Below, one piece after another: positions 1 through 9,100 of a stretch of 29,264 nucleotides of DNA. Source of the DNA: DASWIP01 sp036397635 (GTDB lineage Bacteria > Actinomycetota > AC-67); NCBI GenBank assembly GCA_036397635.1, contig DASWIP010000042.1:1-29264 (forward strand). Direction: 5' to 3'. The notes beneath the pieces were generated by a model. That model made no database searches. It was given only the letters and a program-made list of their open reading frames with translations, and was not told the DNA's origin. The position numbers and the translations under genes are program-made. The number at the start of each line of letters is the position of its first letter. The stretch's first letter is position 1.

Positions 1-2042
1 TCGGCGTGCGCGATCGTCACGTGCTTGGTCGCGCGCGTGATCGCCACGTACAGCGCGCGCATCCCGTGCGCGGTGCCGCCGACGATGCGCGCGGGTTCGA
101 CGACGATGACGCGGTCGAACTCCAGACCCTTGGCCTCCTGCACGTCGATGATCGCGAACGTGTCGTCCCGGCCTGTGTCGGCGGCGGCCGCGCGCAGCTG
201 CTCGAGCATCGAGCGATCGGCGATCACGCACATCGTTCCCTCGCCGCGCGCGCGGTGGTCGGCGGCGGCCTCGGCGACGATGCTGCTCGCGTCGCCGGAG
301 ACGTACGAGATCGGCTCGCCGTCGGGGCGTGCCGACCGCGGCGGCGACAGCTCGGGCGCCGCGTCGGCGAGCAGCCGCACGGCGGCGTCCATGATCGGCC
401 CGGGTGTGCGGTAGTTCACCGTCAGCTCGCGCACGCGGGCGCCGTCGCGTACGGGCAAGTGCGCGAGCACCTCGTCCCAGCTGTGCGGCAGCGTCGCGCC
501 GACCGTCTGTGCGAGATCGCCGACCAGCGTCATCGACCCGGTGCGCGACCGGCGCGCGAGCATCCGTAACGTCATCGGCGTCAGATCCTGCGCTTCGTCG
601 ACGATGATGTGCCCGTAGGTCTGGGCCTCGTCGGTCTCGTCGTCGTCGAGCGTGACGATCCGCCGCCGGTCCACCGGCGCGCCGAGCAGCGCCGCTGCCT
701 CGTCCAGCAGCGGGATGTCCGAGGGCGTCCAGGCGTAGCGCTCCTCGCGCGCGAGCAGCTCGACCTCCTGGTCGCTGAGGGATCCGGTCGCGCGCAGCTG
801 TTCGCGCGACGCGAGCAGCTCGCCGACCAGTTCCTGTGGCTTCAGCAATGGCCAGATGCTATCGACGTAGTCCTGCAGCGCCGGTTCCTCGCGCAGGCGT
901 GAAGCTGCCTCGCGGCGAGGAAGCCGCAGCTCCGCGGCCAGCTCGCCGTGACGCTTCTTGAGGCCCAGCTCGTACCGGCGGCGCAGCCGCTGCACCAGGA
1001 TGTTGAGCAGCATCGCCCGCCGTGCGTTGTGCGTGCGGCGGCGCGTCCGCGAAGCTGAGGCGACGAGCTTGGACACCTCACGCTTGCTCAACGTCACATC
1101 GATGCCCTCGAAATCGAGTCCTAACCCGCGGCTCGGCGCGTGCTGGCGCTGCCCGAGCGCGCGCTGGAGCACGGTCGCCATACGCTCGTCGCCTTTGAGC
1201 CGGGCGACGTTCTCGGGATCCTGCGCGCAGAGCTCGACCGCGGGCGCCAGCCCCGCCGGGGTCTGCAGGTCGACCCCGCCCTCGCCGAGCGCCGGCAGCA
1301 CCTGATCGATGTAGCGCAGGAACCGTGGCGTGGGCCCGATCACCAGGATCCCCTGCCGTTCGAGCTTCCGCCGATGGGTGAACAGCAGGTAGGCCGCGCG
1401 GTGCAAGCCGACGGCGGTCTTGCCCGTGCCGGGTCCGCCCTGCACGATCAGCACGCCGGCCAGGTCGTCGCGGATCACCTCATCCTGCTCGGCTTGGACG
1501 GTCGCGACGATGTCGCGCATGTGGCCGGTGCGCGGCCGCTCCATCGCCGCGAGCAGCGCGCCCGACCCCGCCAGCCCGAGGTCGCGTCCCTCCCCGAAGA
1601 GCTCATCCTCGATCGCGAGCAGCTCACGGTTCTCGCACAGGAAGTGGCGGCGCAGCCGGAGCCCCATCGGATGGCGGCCCGTGCCGCGGTAGAACGGCTC
1701 GGCCGACGGCACCCGCCAGTCGATCACCAGCGGCCGGTAGTCGCGGTCGAACACCGCGCGCCGGCCGATGTAGTACCGCTCCTCGTCCTCCTGGTCGATC
1801 CGGCCGAACACCAGAGACTGGTCGCCGATGTCCAGCGAGGCCGCGCGCTCGTACGCGGCCTGCACGACAACGTCCCGCTCGAAGGCGAGCTGGAAATGCG
1901 TGAGACGTTCGGCTGCCGCGGTCTCGGCGCGCGCGGTGGCCTCGGCGCGGATCTCCTCGAGCCGCTGGTAGGCGTGATCGATCACCGCCTGCTCGACTGC
2001 CAGGTCGGGGTGCTGCGGGGGGCGCCTGGACTCGGTCTGCAC
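1..2042 (-). CDS. helD: HelD-like UvrD-family helicase, C-terminus outside window
   Basis: A superfamily-1 ATPase of the HelD type, a class known in actinobacteria to bind RNA polymerase and release stalled or inactive complexes. The reverse strand is open from a GTG at 2042 (GAGGAG just upstream) to the left edge, about 680 codons without frameshift. The N-terminus reads as a charged coiled coil typical of HelD (DLAVEQAVIDHAYQRLEEIR). Walker A is GGPGTGKT near 1420-1440, followed by LHRAAYLLFTHRR and then GPTPRFLRYIDQVLPALG, both characteristic of HelD rather than PcrA/UvrD. The motif VI region LYVAITRATKHVTIAHA is encoded at about 54-4, so only the last few residues should be missing. The ceramidase gene lies upstream on the same strand, 194 bp away, so an independent promoter in 2043-2236 is likely. 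The HelD assignment is strong; the RNA polymerase role is inferred from the family. Confidence 0.93.
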   Translation of the reverse strand, partial: MQTESRRPPQHPDLAVEQAVIDHAYQRLEEIRAEATARAETAAAERLTHFQLAFERDVVVQAAYERAASLDIGDQSLVFGRIDQEDEERYYIGRRAVFDRDYRPLVIDWRVPSAEPFYRGTGRHPMGLRLRRHFLCENRELLAIEDELFGEGRDLGLAGSGALLAAMERPRTGHMRDIVATVQAEQDEVIRDDLAGVLIVQGGPGTGKTAVGLHRAAYLLFTHRRKLERQGILVIGPTPRFLRYIDQVLPALGEGGVDLQTPAGLAPAVELCAQDPENVARLKGDERMATVLQRALGQRQHAPSRGLGLDFEGIDVTLSKREVSKLVASASRTRRRTHNARRAMLLNILVQRLRRRYELGLKKRHGELAAELRLPRREAASRLREEPALQDYVDSIWPLLKPQELVGELLASREQLRATGSLSDQEVELLAREERYAWTPSDIPLLDEAAALLGAPVDRRRIVTLDDDETDEAQTYGHIIVDEAQDLTPMTLRMLARRSRTGSMTLVGDLAQTVGATLPHSWDEVLAHLPVRDGARVRELTVNYRTPGPIMDAAVRLLADAAPELSPPRSARPDGEPISYVSGDASSIVAEAAADHRARGEGTMCVIADRSMLEQLRAAAADTGRDDTFAIIDVQEAKGLEFDRVIVVEPARIVGGTAHGMRALYVAITRATKHVTIAHA

Positions 2043-2236
2043 GGTCTCCTCGGTCGGAAAAGCCGAACGTTCTAGTCAACACGCGCGCGCGCCCGGGCGC
2101 AAGACCCCGGATGCGTCCGGCGCGGGATGCCCGTGGCAGGGCATATGGCACCGCGGCGACGTGTTCTGGCCGGAGGAGGGCGGCCGCGCGCCCGTCTCGA
2201 CGAGACGTGCGATGCCTTGACCTACGTGCTCGGCTG

Positions 2237-4654
2237 CTAGCCCGTGATCACGACCTGCGCGGCGTTGGTGTTGCCGGAGGCGTCGGTGATGCCGCCCGCG
2301 GGGACGATCAGCTCATCGCCTGCTGCGAGCGCGAACGGCGCTGTCGCGCTGAACGGATCGCCGTTGAGCGTCCCGGTGATCTCCCAGCCGATCGCATCGA
2401 GCGGCCGGAACCGGAAGTTGCGCAGCCTGTCCGGTGACGGATGGCGTACGCCGTAGACGCCGTCGCCGAGGCTGCTTACGGTCAGGCCGTCGTACGAACC
2501 GACCGCGAACGGCTCCGACGTGATCGTGTACGGCGCGGTCTCGGATGGTCCGGTCGCGTACTCGCCGGTGACCACGAACCGGTAGGTCCCCAGGGGCTGC
2601 GCGGCGGTCGGATCGAACATCGCTTGGAACCAGTGCCGTCCGTAGCGCTTCTGGTACCGCAGCGGGATCACCGGGTCCAGGTCGCTGGCGACTTCCACCC
2701 AGTCCTCGCCGTCGAGCAGCTGCAGCGACACGATCTTCTCGCCGGGCCGCCACTCCGCGCCCGGGCCGCCGCCCCACCAGGTGAAGCTGGTCCCGGTGAA
2801 GCGCGCAACGTCGCTCGGTTGGGCGATCACCTCGCCGGCGCCGATGTCGGGTAGCAAAGGTTCCGGATCGGCGGTGAGGTCCGAGGTGTCGGGGTTCTCG
2901 ACACAGAAGCGTTCCTCGGTGCACGCGGGAACCGGTTCTCCCAGTGCCATCCACTGCGCGAGCTGCACCAAGCGCCACTTGATCAGGTTGCCGGACTGCT
3001 GGCCGTAGAACGACCAGCCACCCTCGTACTGGTAGGCCTCGTACTCCTGGATGGTCGCGTAGTAGGCGTTGTGATCGTTGGCGAGCCCGGTCGCCCAGAC
3101 GCGCTCGACCATGCCGGCGAACGCGGCCTTGACGCTACGTTCGATGCGGCGGCCCGTGGTGATCGTCGGTTCGCCGGGGATGGTCGCGAAAGCGGTGTCG
3201 CCGACGCGCAGGACCTGGATGCGCACGTTCTTGGGTGACACGCCCGGCGGCCCGAGCAGCGTCGGCGTGCGCCGGTGGTGTCCCGGCGACAGCGTGACGG
3301 GCGCCTTGCCCTCGCCCTGGATCGCGATCTGCGCGACGTTGAAGTAGGCGGGATCGTCGTTCTCGGGCACCCATTCGCCGCGGTCGAACGGATCGTAAGG
3401 ATCGTCGGGGACTTCCTGGCCGCAGAAGCAGACGTGGTCGAAGCGCGCGTCGACGGTCACGTCGTCGCGGAGCTGCTCGCCGAGTGAACGCCACAGGTCC
3501 AGGTAGTGCGGCGCTTGACGCGCGCCGGCGGACTCCATGCAGGACAGGTCGTCGAAGTCGCTGCCGTCCAGCGAATCCCAGGGCCGCGAGCAGCCTCCCG
3601 AGCCGATGTCGCCCTGCGCGCCGTTGAGCGTCGCGTCGACGATCGGATGTTCGCGTGGCAGGCCGGCATCGTCGCGGATACCTTGCTCGACGAAGCGACC
3701 GACCCAGGCCTTGTCGTCGCCTGTGTGCCACATGTTGAACGTGTTGCCGATCGTGCCGTGGGTCGAGAAGTTGGTGATCACGCCGATCGGCGTGCCGTCG
3801 GCCGCGTCGATCCGGATCATGCCCAGGCGCGGCGCGTTGCGGGGATCGATCTCCAGGATCGCTTCAGGGTTGAGTTCCCATTGCGAGCCGCGCCGGTTGC
3901 CGTTCGCACCCTCGATCAGGGTCTCGCCCGCGGCGAGCTGTGCGGGCTGCAAGCGCGCGTCGGCGGACAGCACCGCGTCTGCGATCCCAGTGGTGATCGC
4001 CTCGAAGATCCGCGGGTCCAGCACGTCGCCGCCGAGCAGCGCCCACCCGAGGTTCTGCTGGAAGTATCCGCCGGGACCGGTGTGCGTGTGGCTGGCCGAC
4101 ACCAGCAGGTTCTCGCGGGTGATCCCGGTCGAGGCGATGCGGTGCGCCACGGCTTCGTGCATCTCGCCGAAGAACCCCGGCAGGTCGACCGAGACGATCG
4201 CGACCTTGCGCTCGCCGTCGTCGATCACGAACGCGTTCGCGCGCAGGCGTCCGAAGCGTCCCTCGGCGGCGGGGAAGGTCTTGGCGTAGAAGTCGGTATC
4301 GGGGCCCGCGCGCTGCGCCAGGCATTGACCCGGCGCATAGGGAGCCGATGTCGGATCCTCCTCGATCTCGCGCATCCAGTCCTGGGTCTCCAATGCCGGC
4401 TCGCCTGCAGCGGTGACCCCGCAGTGGCGCGCGACGTAGAACCCGGTCATCGGCGCGCCGGGTGGGGGCGTGATGTCCCCGGTCGCTGCGCCGGCCTGAA
4501 CGGGACCGGTGTGCTCCAACGGCACAGGCGCGTGTCCCGCGCGCGCCCAGGTGCCGTCCTCGAGCAGCTCGGGCGTAGAGCGGGCGGATGCGGTGAGGCC
4601 ACCGGCGATCGCGACCAGCGCGACCAGCGACGATGCGAGGCGTCTGCGGAACAT
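2237..4654 (-). CDS. secreted neutral/alkaline ceramidase family protein
   Basis: A predicted exported amidase of the neutral ceramidase family (PF04734 plus the C-terminal Ig-like domain), which splits ceramide into sphingosine and fatty acid. I start at the ATG at 4654 because AAGGGGGATCC precedes it and a signal peptide follows (FRRRLASS, then a hydrophobic stretch to about residue 24). An upstream in-frame ATG would bury that signal. Family landmarks are GDITPPPGAPMTGFY (residues 59-73), the zinc-site HTHTGPGG (189-196), STHGTIG (297-303), IPGEPTITTGRR and the tyrosine region NDHNAYYATIQEYEAYQYEG. The catalytic loop is unusual: the family's GDVSPN reads GDIGSGG here, so the nucleophile serine is replaced by Gly with a Ser one residue later. 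Total 805 residues. The last 170 or so residues form the beta-sandwich. Ceramide as substrate is inferred; another lipid amide is possible. Confidence 0.88.
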   Translation of the reverse strand: MFRRRLASSLVALVAIAGGLTASARSTPELLEDGTWARAGHAPVPLEHTGPVQAGAATGDITPPPGAPMTGFYVARHCGVTAAGEPALETQDWMREIEEDPTSAPYAPGQCLAQRAGPDTDFYAKTFPAAEGRFGRLRANAFVIDDGERKVAIVSVDLPGFFGEMHEAVAHRIASTGITRENLLVSASHTHTGPGGYFQQNLGWALLGGDVLDPRIFEAITTGIADAVLSADARLQPAQLAAGETLIEGANGNRRGSQWELNPEAILEIDPRNAPRLGMIRIDAADGTPIGVITNFSTHGTIGNTFNMWHTGDDKAWVGRFVEQGIRDDAGLPREHPIVDATLNGAQGDIGSGGCSRPWDSLDGSDFDDLSCMESAGARQAPHYLDLWRSLGEQLRDDVTVDARFDHVCFCGQEVPDDPYDPFDRGEWVPENDDPAYFNVAQIAIQGEGKAPVTLSPGHHRRTPTLLGPPGVSPKNVRIQVLRVGDTAFATIPGEPTITTGRRIERSVKAAFAGMVERVWATGLANDHNAYYATIQEYEAYQYEGGWSFYGQQSGNLIKWRLVQLAQWMALGEPVPACTEERFCVENPDTSDLTADPEPLLPDIGAGEVIAQPSDVARFTGTSFTWWGGGPGAEWRPGEKIVSLQLLDGEDWVEVASDLDPVIPLRYQKRYGRHWFQAMFDPTAAQPLGTYRFVVTGEYATGPSETAPYTITSEPFAVGSYDGLTVSSLGDGVYGVRHPSPDRLRNFRFRPLDAIGWEITGTLNGDPFSATAPFALAAGDELIVPAGGITDASGNTNAAQVVITG

Positions 4655-4722
4655 GGATCCCCCTTGGGTCGTCATCGGGCAGGGATTCAACGCGCAGCCC
4701 GGGATCTCCTCCGGTGGGTTCC

Positions 4723-4870
4723 CTCAGATGCGCCGGGGGCGGCTCGTGGACCGCACAGACGCGCCTCGTGGACCGGCTCAGATGCGCCGGGGGCGGCTCG
4801 TGGACCGCACAGACGCGCCTCGTGGACCGGCACAGACGTGCCGGGGGCCTCGTGGACCGCACAGACGCGC
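4723..4870. repeat. 54-bp minisatellite, nearly three copies
   Basis: A direct repeat of period 54 begins at 4723, 4777 and 4831. The first two copies are essentially identical and the third is diverged and shortened. Each unit contains CTCAGATGCGCCGGGGGCGG followed by two sub-copies of CTCGTGGACCG. The array fills most of the 218-bp gap between the selenoprotein stop and the ceramidase start, so it would lie in the ceramidase 5' leader or promoter region. I see no hairpin terminator in it. Confidence 0.9.
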
Positions 4871-4872
4871 GG

Positions 4873-5409
4873 TCAGTCCAGGGCTCTCGCGAGCGAGCTG
4901 AGGATCTGATCGAGCGGCGCGCCGTCGGCCACGTCCCGGTCCAGATGCTCGTAGAGGACCTCGTCGCCGGGGGCGATCACGAACGTCGCCCCGAGCTGGG
5001 TCGGGCGTTTGCCGATGGCCTTCTGGCGGTGGCCCTGCGCGTACGCGCGTGTCGCTTGGATGATGGAGCGCGGTCCGGCCAGTGCCCAGGATCCGCCGCG
5101 CTTGACCGAGGCCGCGCGCGCCGCCGCTCCGTCCTCGTCGAGCAGCACGAGGTACGGGAAGTCCTCGTCGTCGATGAAGGCGCGCGCGTACCGCTCGTCG
5201 CCGGTGCCGACCGCGACGATGCGCGCGCCGGTGGCGTGTATCTGGTTCTCATCGCGGCGCAACTGCGCCGCGTGCGCGCGGCAATGCACTCACCCGAAGT
5301 GGCGCAGGAAGACCAGCACCACCGGCTGCTCGGCCCACAGGTCGCCGAGCCGGTGCTCGGCACCGTCGGGATCGGCCAGGCGCAGGTTCGCCATCGATGC
5401 GATGTCCAT
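4873..5409 (-). CDS. UxxC peroxiredoxin-like selenoprotein (in-frame TGA as Sec)
   Basis: A thioredoxin-fold protein of the AhpC/TSA-2 (PRX-like) family, expected to be a cytosolic thiol or peroxide reductase. Reading leftward from ATG 5409, codons run without shift through a TGA at 5292-5290 to a terminal TGA at 4875-4873, giving 178 residues if the internal TGA is selenocysteine. The first half ends VVLVFLRHFG and the second continues VHCRAHAAQLRRDE. The family normally has C at the TGA, making FLRHFG-C-xx-C. The result is UxxC with Sec at residue 40. Conserved features continue after the TGA (ARIVAVGTGDERYARAF, FPYLVLLDEDGAAAR, GATFVIAPGDEVLYEH), which argues against a decayed gene. A hairpin with bacterial SECIS features follows the TGA at once. 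A TAGGGT box seven bases before the ATG suggests a leaderless mRNA. A point mutation or base-call error of TGC/TGT to TGA is the main alternative. selA, selB, selC and selD are not in this window. Confidence 0.85.
5253..5272 (-). promoter_or_regulatory. candidate bacterial SECIS hairpin
   Basis: On the reverse strand the stem CGCGGCGC pairs perfectly with GCGCCGCG around the loop AGTT. It starts 17 bases after the TGA, and the loop starts 25 bases after it. Known bacterial SECIS elements sit inside the coding region directly behind the UGA, at about 16-37 bases to the loop, and need a G in the first two loop positions for SelB binding. Here G is loop position two and is followed by U. The stem codes for part of RAHAAQLRR, so it is compatible with coding. 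GC-rich hairpins arise by chance in such DNA, so the placement and loop are the real support. Confidence 0.7.
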
Positions 5410-5480
5410 GGGCGTGACCCTAGTGGTGATGGATCGGCGCCGCGAATCGCAGACGCGAGGCGCGTTATGCTCGAGGTGCG
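5410..5480. promoter_or_regulatory. divergent promoter region, possibly leaderless both ways
   Basis: This 71-bp gap separates the divergent starts at 5409 (reverse) and 5481 (forward). On the reverse strand TAGGGT (5422-5417) ends seven bases before the ATG. On the forward strand TATGCT (5466-5471) ends nine bases before the ATG. A TANNNT -10 box that close to the start codon is the usual mark of leaderless transcription in actinobacteria. No convincing -35 is seen on either side. The forward gene also has GAGGTG at 5473-5478, which would be only partly transcribed. Confidence 0.45.
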
Positions 5481-6146
5481 ATGAGACGGATCGGTCTGAC
5501 GCTGGTGCTGATCGCGCTGCTCGCGGCTGTGGGCGGCGGGGCCGCGTACCTGTTCGGGGTGGGCGATGACGATGGCGGCTCCTCGGCGACGTCCCCGTCA
5601 CCATCGCCTTCGGCCGCCGACCTGGATCCCTTCCGTGGCCCGTTCGAGCAGGCACAAGATGAGCGCCCATGCTGTCCGACCGGCGTGTTCGTCCGCGTGA
5701 ACGAGGGATGCTTGAACGTGCGTTCCGAGCCGGGCACCAACGCCGGCGTGCGCGCGTGCGCCGCGAACGGCTCGCTGATCTACGCCGATCTGGAGCGCGC
5801 GCGCGAGGCGACCGGGTTCACGTGGGTCCGCGTGCTGGTCACCGCGGAAGAGCCCTACGTGACCGGCTGGGTCGCGCGCGAGTTCGTCGCCGAGTGCGAC
5901 CAGGGCGCGAGCGTGTGCGCATTCACCAACGGCGTCGATCTCGCTGTGTTGCGTGCCGACATCGACAACCGGCTCGAGGACGCGACCGACGATGGCATCG
6001 ATGATCTGAGCTGCGACGAGGACGCGACCAGGGTGCTGATCGGGGACACGTTCCGCTGCTCGGCGCCCCGCGAATCGGGCGAGACCATCGACGTCGAGGT
6101 GATCGTGATGGCCCAGGCGCCCCACTTCGACTGGCGCGTCGTGTAG
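5481..6146 (+). CDS. membrane-anchored SH3b-like protein with DUF4333-like C-terminus
   Basis: A 221-residue exported or membrane-anchored protein of unknown role. Residues 4-25 form one hydrophobic segment (LTLVLIALLAAVGGGAAYLF), without a lipobox cysteine. A Ser/Pro/Asp-rich linker to about residue 55 follows. Residues 70-135 resemble a bacterial SH3 domain (VRVNEGCLNVRSEPG, then WVRVLV and GWVAREFVAEC), a fold often used to bind cell wall or peptides. The last 60 or so residues (LSCDEDATRVLIGDTFRCSA, then a V-rich strand) resemble DUF4333, seen in actinobacterial envelope proteins. Several cysteines could form disulfides outside the membrane. It starts divergently from the selenoprotein gene and converges on the large Ig-repeat gene with 49 bp between stops. 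Confidence 0.8.
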   Translation: MRRIGLTLVLIALLAAVGGGAAYLFGVGDDDGGSSATSPSPSPSAADLDPFRGPFEQAQDERPCCPTGVFVRVNEGCLNVRSEPGTNAGVRACAANGSLIYADLERAREATGFTWVRVLVTAEEPYVTGWVAREFVAECDQGASVCAFTNGVDLAVLRADIDNRLEDATDDGIDDLSCDEDATRVLIGDTFRCSAPRESGETIDVEVIVMAQAPHFDWRVV

Positions 6147-6195
6147 CCGGCGCGCGTCCAGCGGGCCAACCGCGAGCCCGCGCCGTCGCCCTCAG

Positions 6196-9100
6196 CTAGG
6201 GCAGCGCCGGTACGAGCAGGATCGCTTCGACCACCGCCTGGTCACCGGTGTTGCCGGTCCAGTCCGTGCCGGTGACGCGGATGCGGTAGACGCCCGGAAG
6301 GCTCGGGACCGGAGCGGTCCAGGCGACCGCAGGAGTCCCGGCGACCGTGCATGCAACGCAATCGGCCGTGACAACCTGCTCGCCGCCCAACACGTCGGTG
6401 TAGACGACGCTCAGCCCCTGCGCGCCGGACAGCGGATCCGACGCGGTCCCAGTGATCGCACCGATCGCGATGATGCTCGACTCGATCGTCACGGCCGGAC
6501 CGGTCGTATCGATGTTGATGCCGCCGAGCGCGTCGCTCGTCTCGTTCCCGGCGAGGTCTCGGCACACGCCGACGGCGGTCTGGTCCGCGCCTTCGGTCTC
6601 GATCGTGGTCTGGGTGATCGCCTCGACCACATCGGTCTCAGCGTCTGCGCAGGACCACCGCACCGTCACAGGACCCGCGTTCCATCCCATCTCGTTCGGC
6701 TCGGGCAGGCGCTCGAGCAGCTCGATGGTCGGTGGCACGTCGTCGATGCGGATCGTCACCGTGGTCGGCGTCTCGATGTTGCCGGCTACGTCGGTGCTCC
6801 AGAACTCCAGCTCGTGCTCGCCACCGTCGGCGACGACGAACTCGGTCATGTACGCGACGTCGGTGCCGCCGTCGAGGCGGTACCAGGTTGCCGCGACACC
6901 GGAGGCCAGGTCCGTCGCGGTCAGGGCCACCTGTACGGGGCCGCTGTGCCAGCCGCTCGGAAGCGGATCCGGCATCGCCGCCAGCGTCTCCGGAGGCGTG
7001 AGGTCGATCTGCAGCCCCGAGACCGTCAGCGTCGTGGTGTTGCCGGCGATGTCGGCGACAGTCTCGGTCACCGCGACGGCGTTGCCCTCCAGCGTGACGA
7101 CCGTATCCGCCGGGCAGTCTCCGTCGATCCCGGACAGCGGATCGCTGCACGACCACTGGATGGTCACCGGCTCGACGTACCATCCTGAAGGGGCGGCGGC
7201 GGTCAGGATCGTCGCTTCGAGCACCGGCGGCGTCGCGTCGATGTTGACTCCGTCCAGCGACGTCCCCGCCGCGTTGCCGGCGGCATCGGTGGCCGCGCCG
7301 GCGGCGGACTGGTCCGCACCTTCGCCGAGCAGGATCGCGTCGGCACAGGAAGTGATGCCCGACAGCGCGTCCGTGCACGAGAACGTAACCAGGACGGAAG
7401 CGTCGTACCAGCCTGCCGCGTTCGGCGCGCGATCGGCGGTCGCCGTGATCACCGGCGCCGCCTTATCGATGCTGACCGTGGCCGGATCCGTCGCCGTGTT
7501 CCCTGCGAGGTCGGTCGCCGTTCCCTCGACCAGTTGCAGCGCGCCCTCGCCGGAGATGAGCTGCGGCGGCGTGCAGGCGGCGATGCCGGAGAGGCCGTCG
7601 CTGCAGGCGAACGTGATCAGCACGTCGGTGTTGTTCCAGCCAGCAGCGTTGGCCGCCGGATCGTGCAAGTGCGTGATCTCGGGCGGCGTGCGGTCGATGA
7701 GGATCTCGACCGAGCGCAGCTGCTCGAGGTTATCGGCGAAGTCGGTGCTCTGGTACTCGAGCAGGTGCGTCCCCTCGTCCTCGATCAGGATCGACGTGCC
7801 GGTCTGCCAGGCGCCACCGTTCAAGCGGAAGCGCGTCTCGGCGACCCCGGAGAGTCCGTCGGATGCGGCGAGCAGCACCTGGACCGAGTCGTTGTTCCAG
7901 CCTCCGGGCGCGGTCGCCGAGGTCAGCGGCGCGGTCAGGTCGATGTTCAGCGGGGCGCTCAGGGCCGGGGTGACGTTGCCGGCGAGGTCCAGCACCGACG
8001 CGCCTGCGACCAGGCCGGCCCCTTCGGTGTCGATGATGCTGTCGGCCGGATCTGTCGCCGGATCGATGCCGGACAACGCGTCGCTCGAGGTCCACGCGAC
8101 CGTGACCGATGTGTTGTACCAGCCGGCAGCGTTGGGTGCGGTCGTGGGCGTGCCGTCGAGCAGCGGCGGTGTCTGGTCGATGTTGATCCCGGTGACGTTG
8201 TGATCAGCGGTGTGGCCCGCGTTGTCGACGGCCGTGCCTGTGACCTCATGGCCGGCTCCCTCGGTCGTCAGCGTGACCGGCGACGTGCACGAGGCGACCC
8301 CCGCCGCCGCATCGGTGCAGCTGAAGGTGACGGTGGGATCGGTCCTCCACCAGCCGTTCGCGTTGGCCGCCGGGTCGATCGTGGCGATGATCGTCGGCGG
8401 CGTCAGGTCGATCGTCCACATCACGATCGCGGGGGTCGGATCGGGCTGTCCCCAGGGATCGACGGCGCGCACGGCCACATCGTGCGCTCCTTCAGGCGCC
8501 GACAGCTCGAGCGGCGACGTGCAGGCCGTGAACACCGCGCCGTCGAGGGAGCACTCGAACGTGGACGCCGGGCTGCTCGCCTCGAACGAGATCGAGGCGT
8601 CCGGGCTCGTCGAGATCTCGGGCGGAGCGGTGGTGATCGTGGTGTCCGGCGGCTCGGGGAGCACGACCAGCGTTGAGGCTGGGTTCGGCTGGAGCCGCAG
8701 GATGCCGGGTCCGGCGACAGCGACGCGGAAGGCGATGAACTGCGCGTGCTCGAGCAGCTGATCGCTCCCGATCGTGTAGTTCAGCAGCGCGCCGGGCGTG
8801 ACGAGCACGCCGCGCAGCGTGTATGTCGCGGCGCCGCCGAGGCGGTGTTCGTTCGACGCTTCGGACCACAGGGCCAGCTTGTCGAAGAACCAGCCCGCGT
8901 CCTCGGGGGCGGGTGAGGCGAGCTGCTCGGGCGCGGTCCAGTTAAGGACGCCGGCGCCGAAGGACAGGTCGACCTTGCGTCCCGTGCTCGGAGGGTTGAT
9001 GGGATCCAGATAGGCGAACACGTGGTTCATCGTCAGCGCCGCGGTCGGCGCCTTCGTCAACGAGCCGTTGCCTCTGAGGTAGATGAACGAGGCCTGCTGG

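Noticed and set aside
1140..2075. Long open frame antisense to the helicase gene
   Set aside because: It is a GC-rich shadow of the HelD codons, low in complexity with no domain, while the reverse strand carries clear helicase motifs.
2065..2080. SOS (LexA) box upstream of the helicase gene
   Set aside because: GAACGTTC is present, but actinobacterial boxes have four bases between GAAC and GTTC.
5290..5670. A separate 126-residue gene ending at the TGA
   Set aside because: Its first 87 codons are antisense to the SH3-domain gene and only the last 39 are peroxiredoxin-like; the true start is ATG 5409.
6452..8203. Long Ser/Val-rich open frame antisense to the Ig-repeat gene
   Set aside because: Its repetitive composition mirrors the repeated domains on the other strand; it has no signal or ribosome site.
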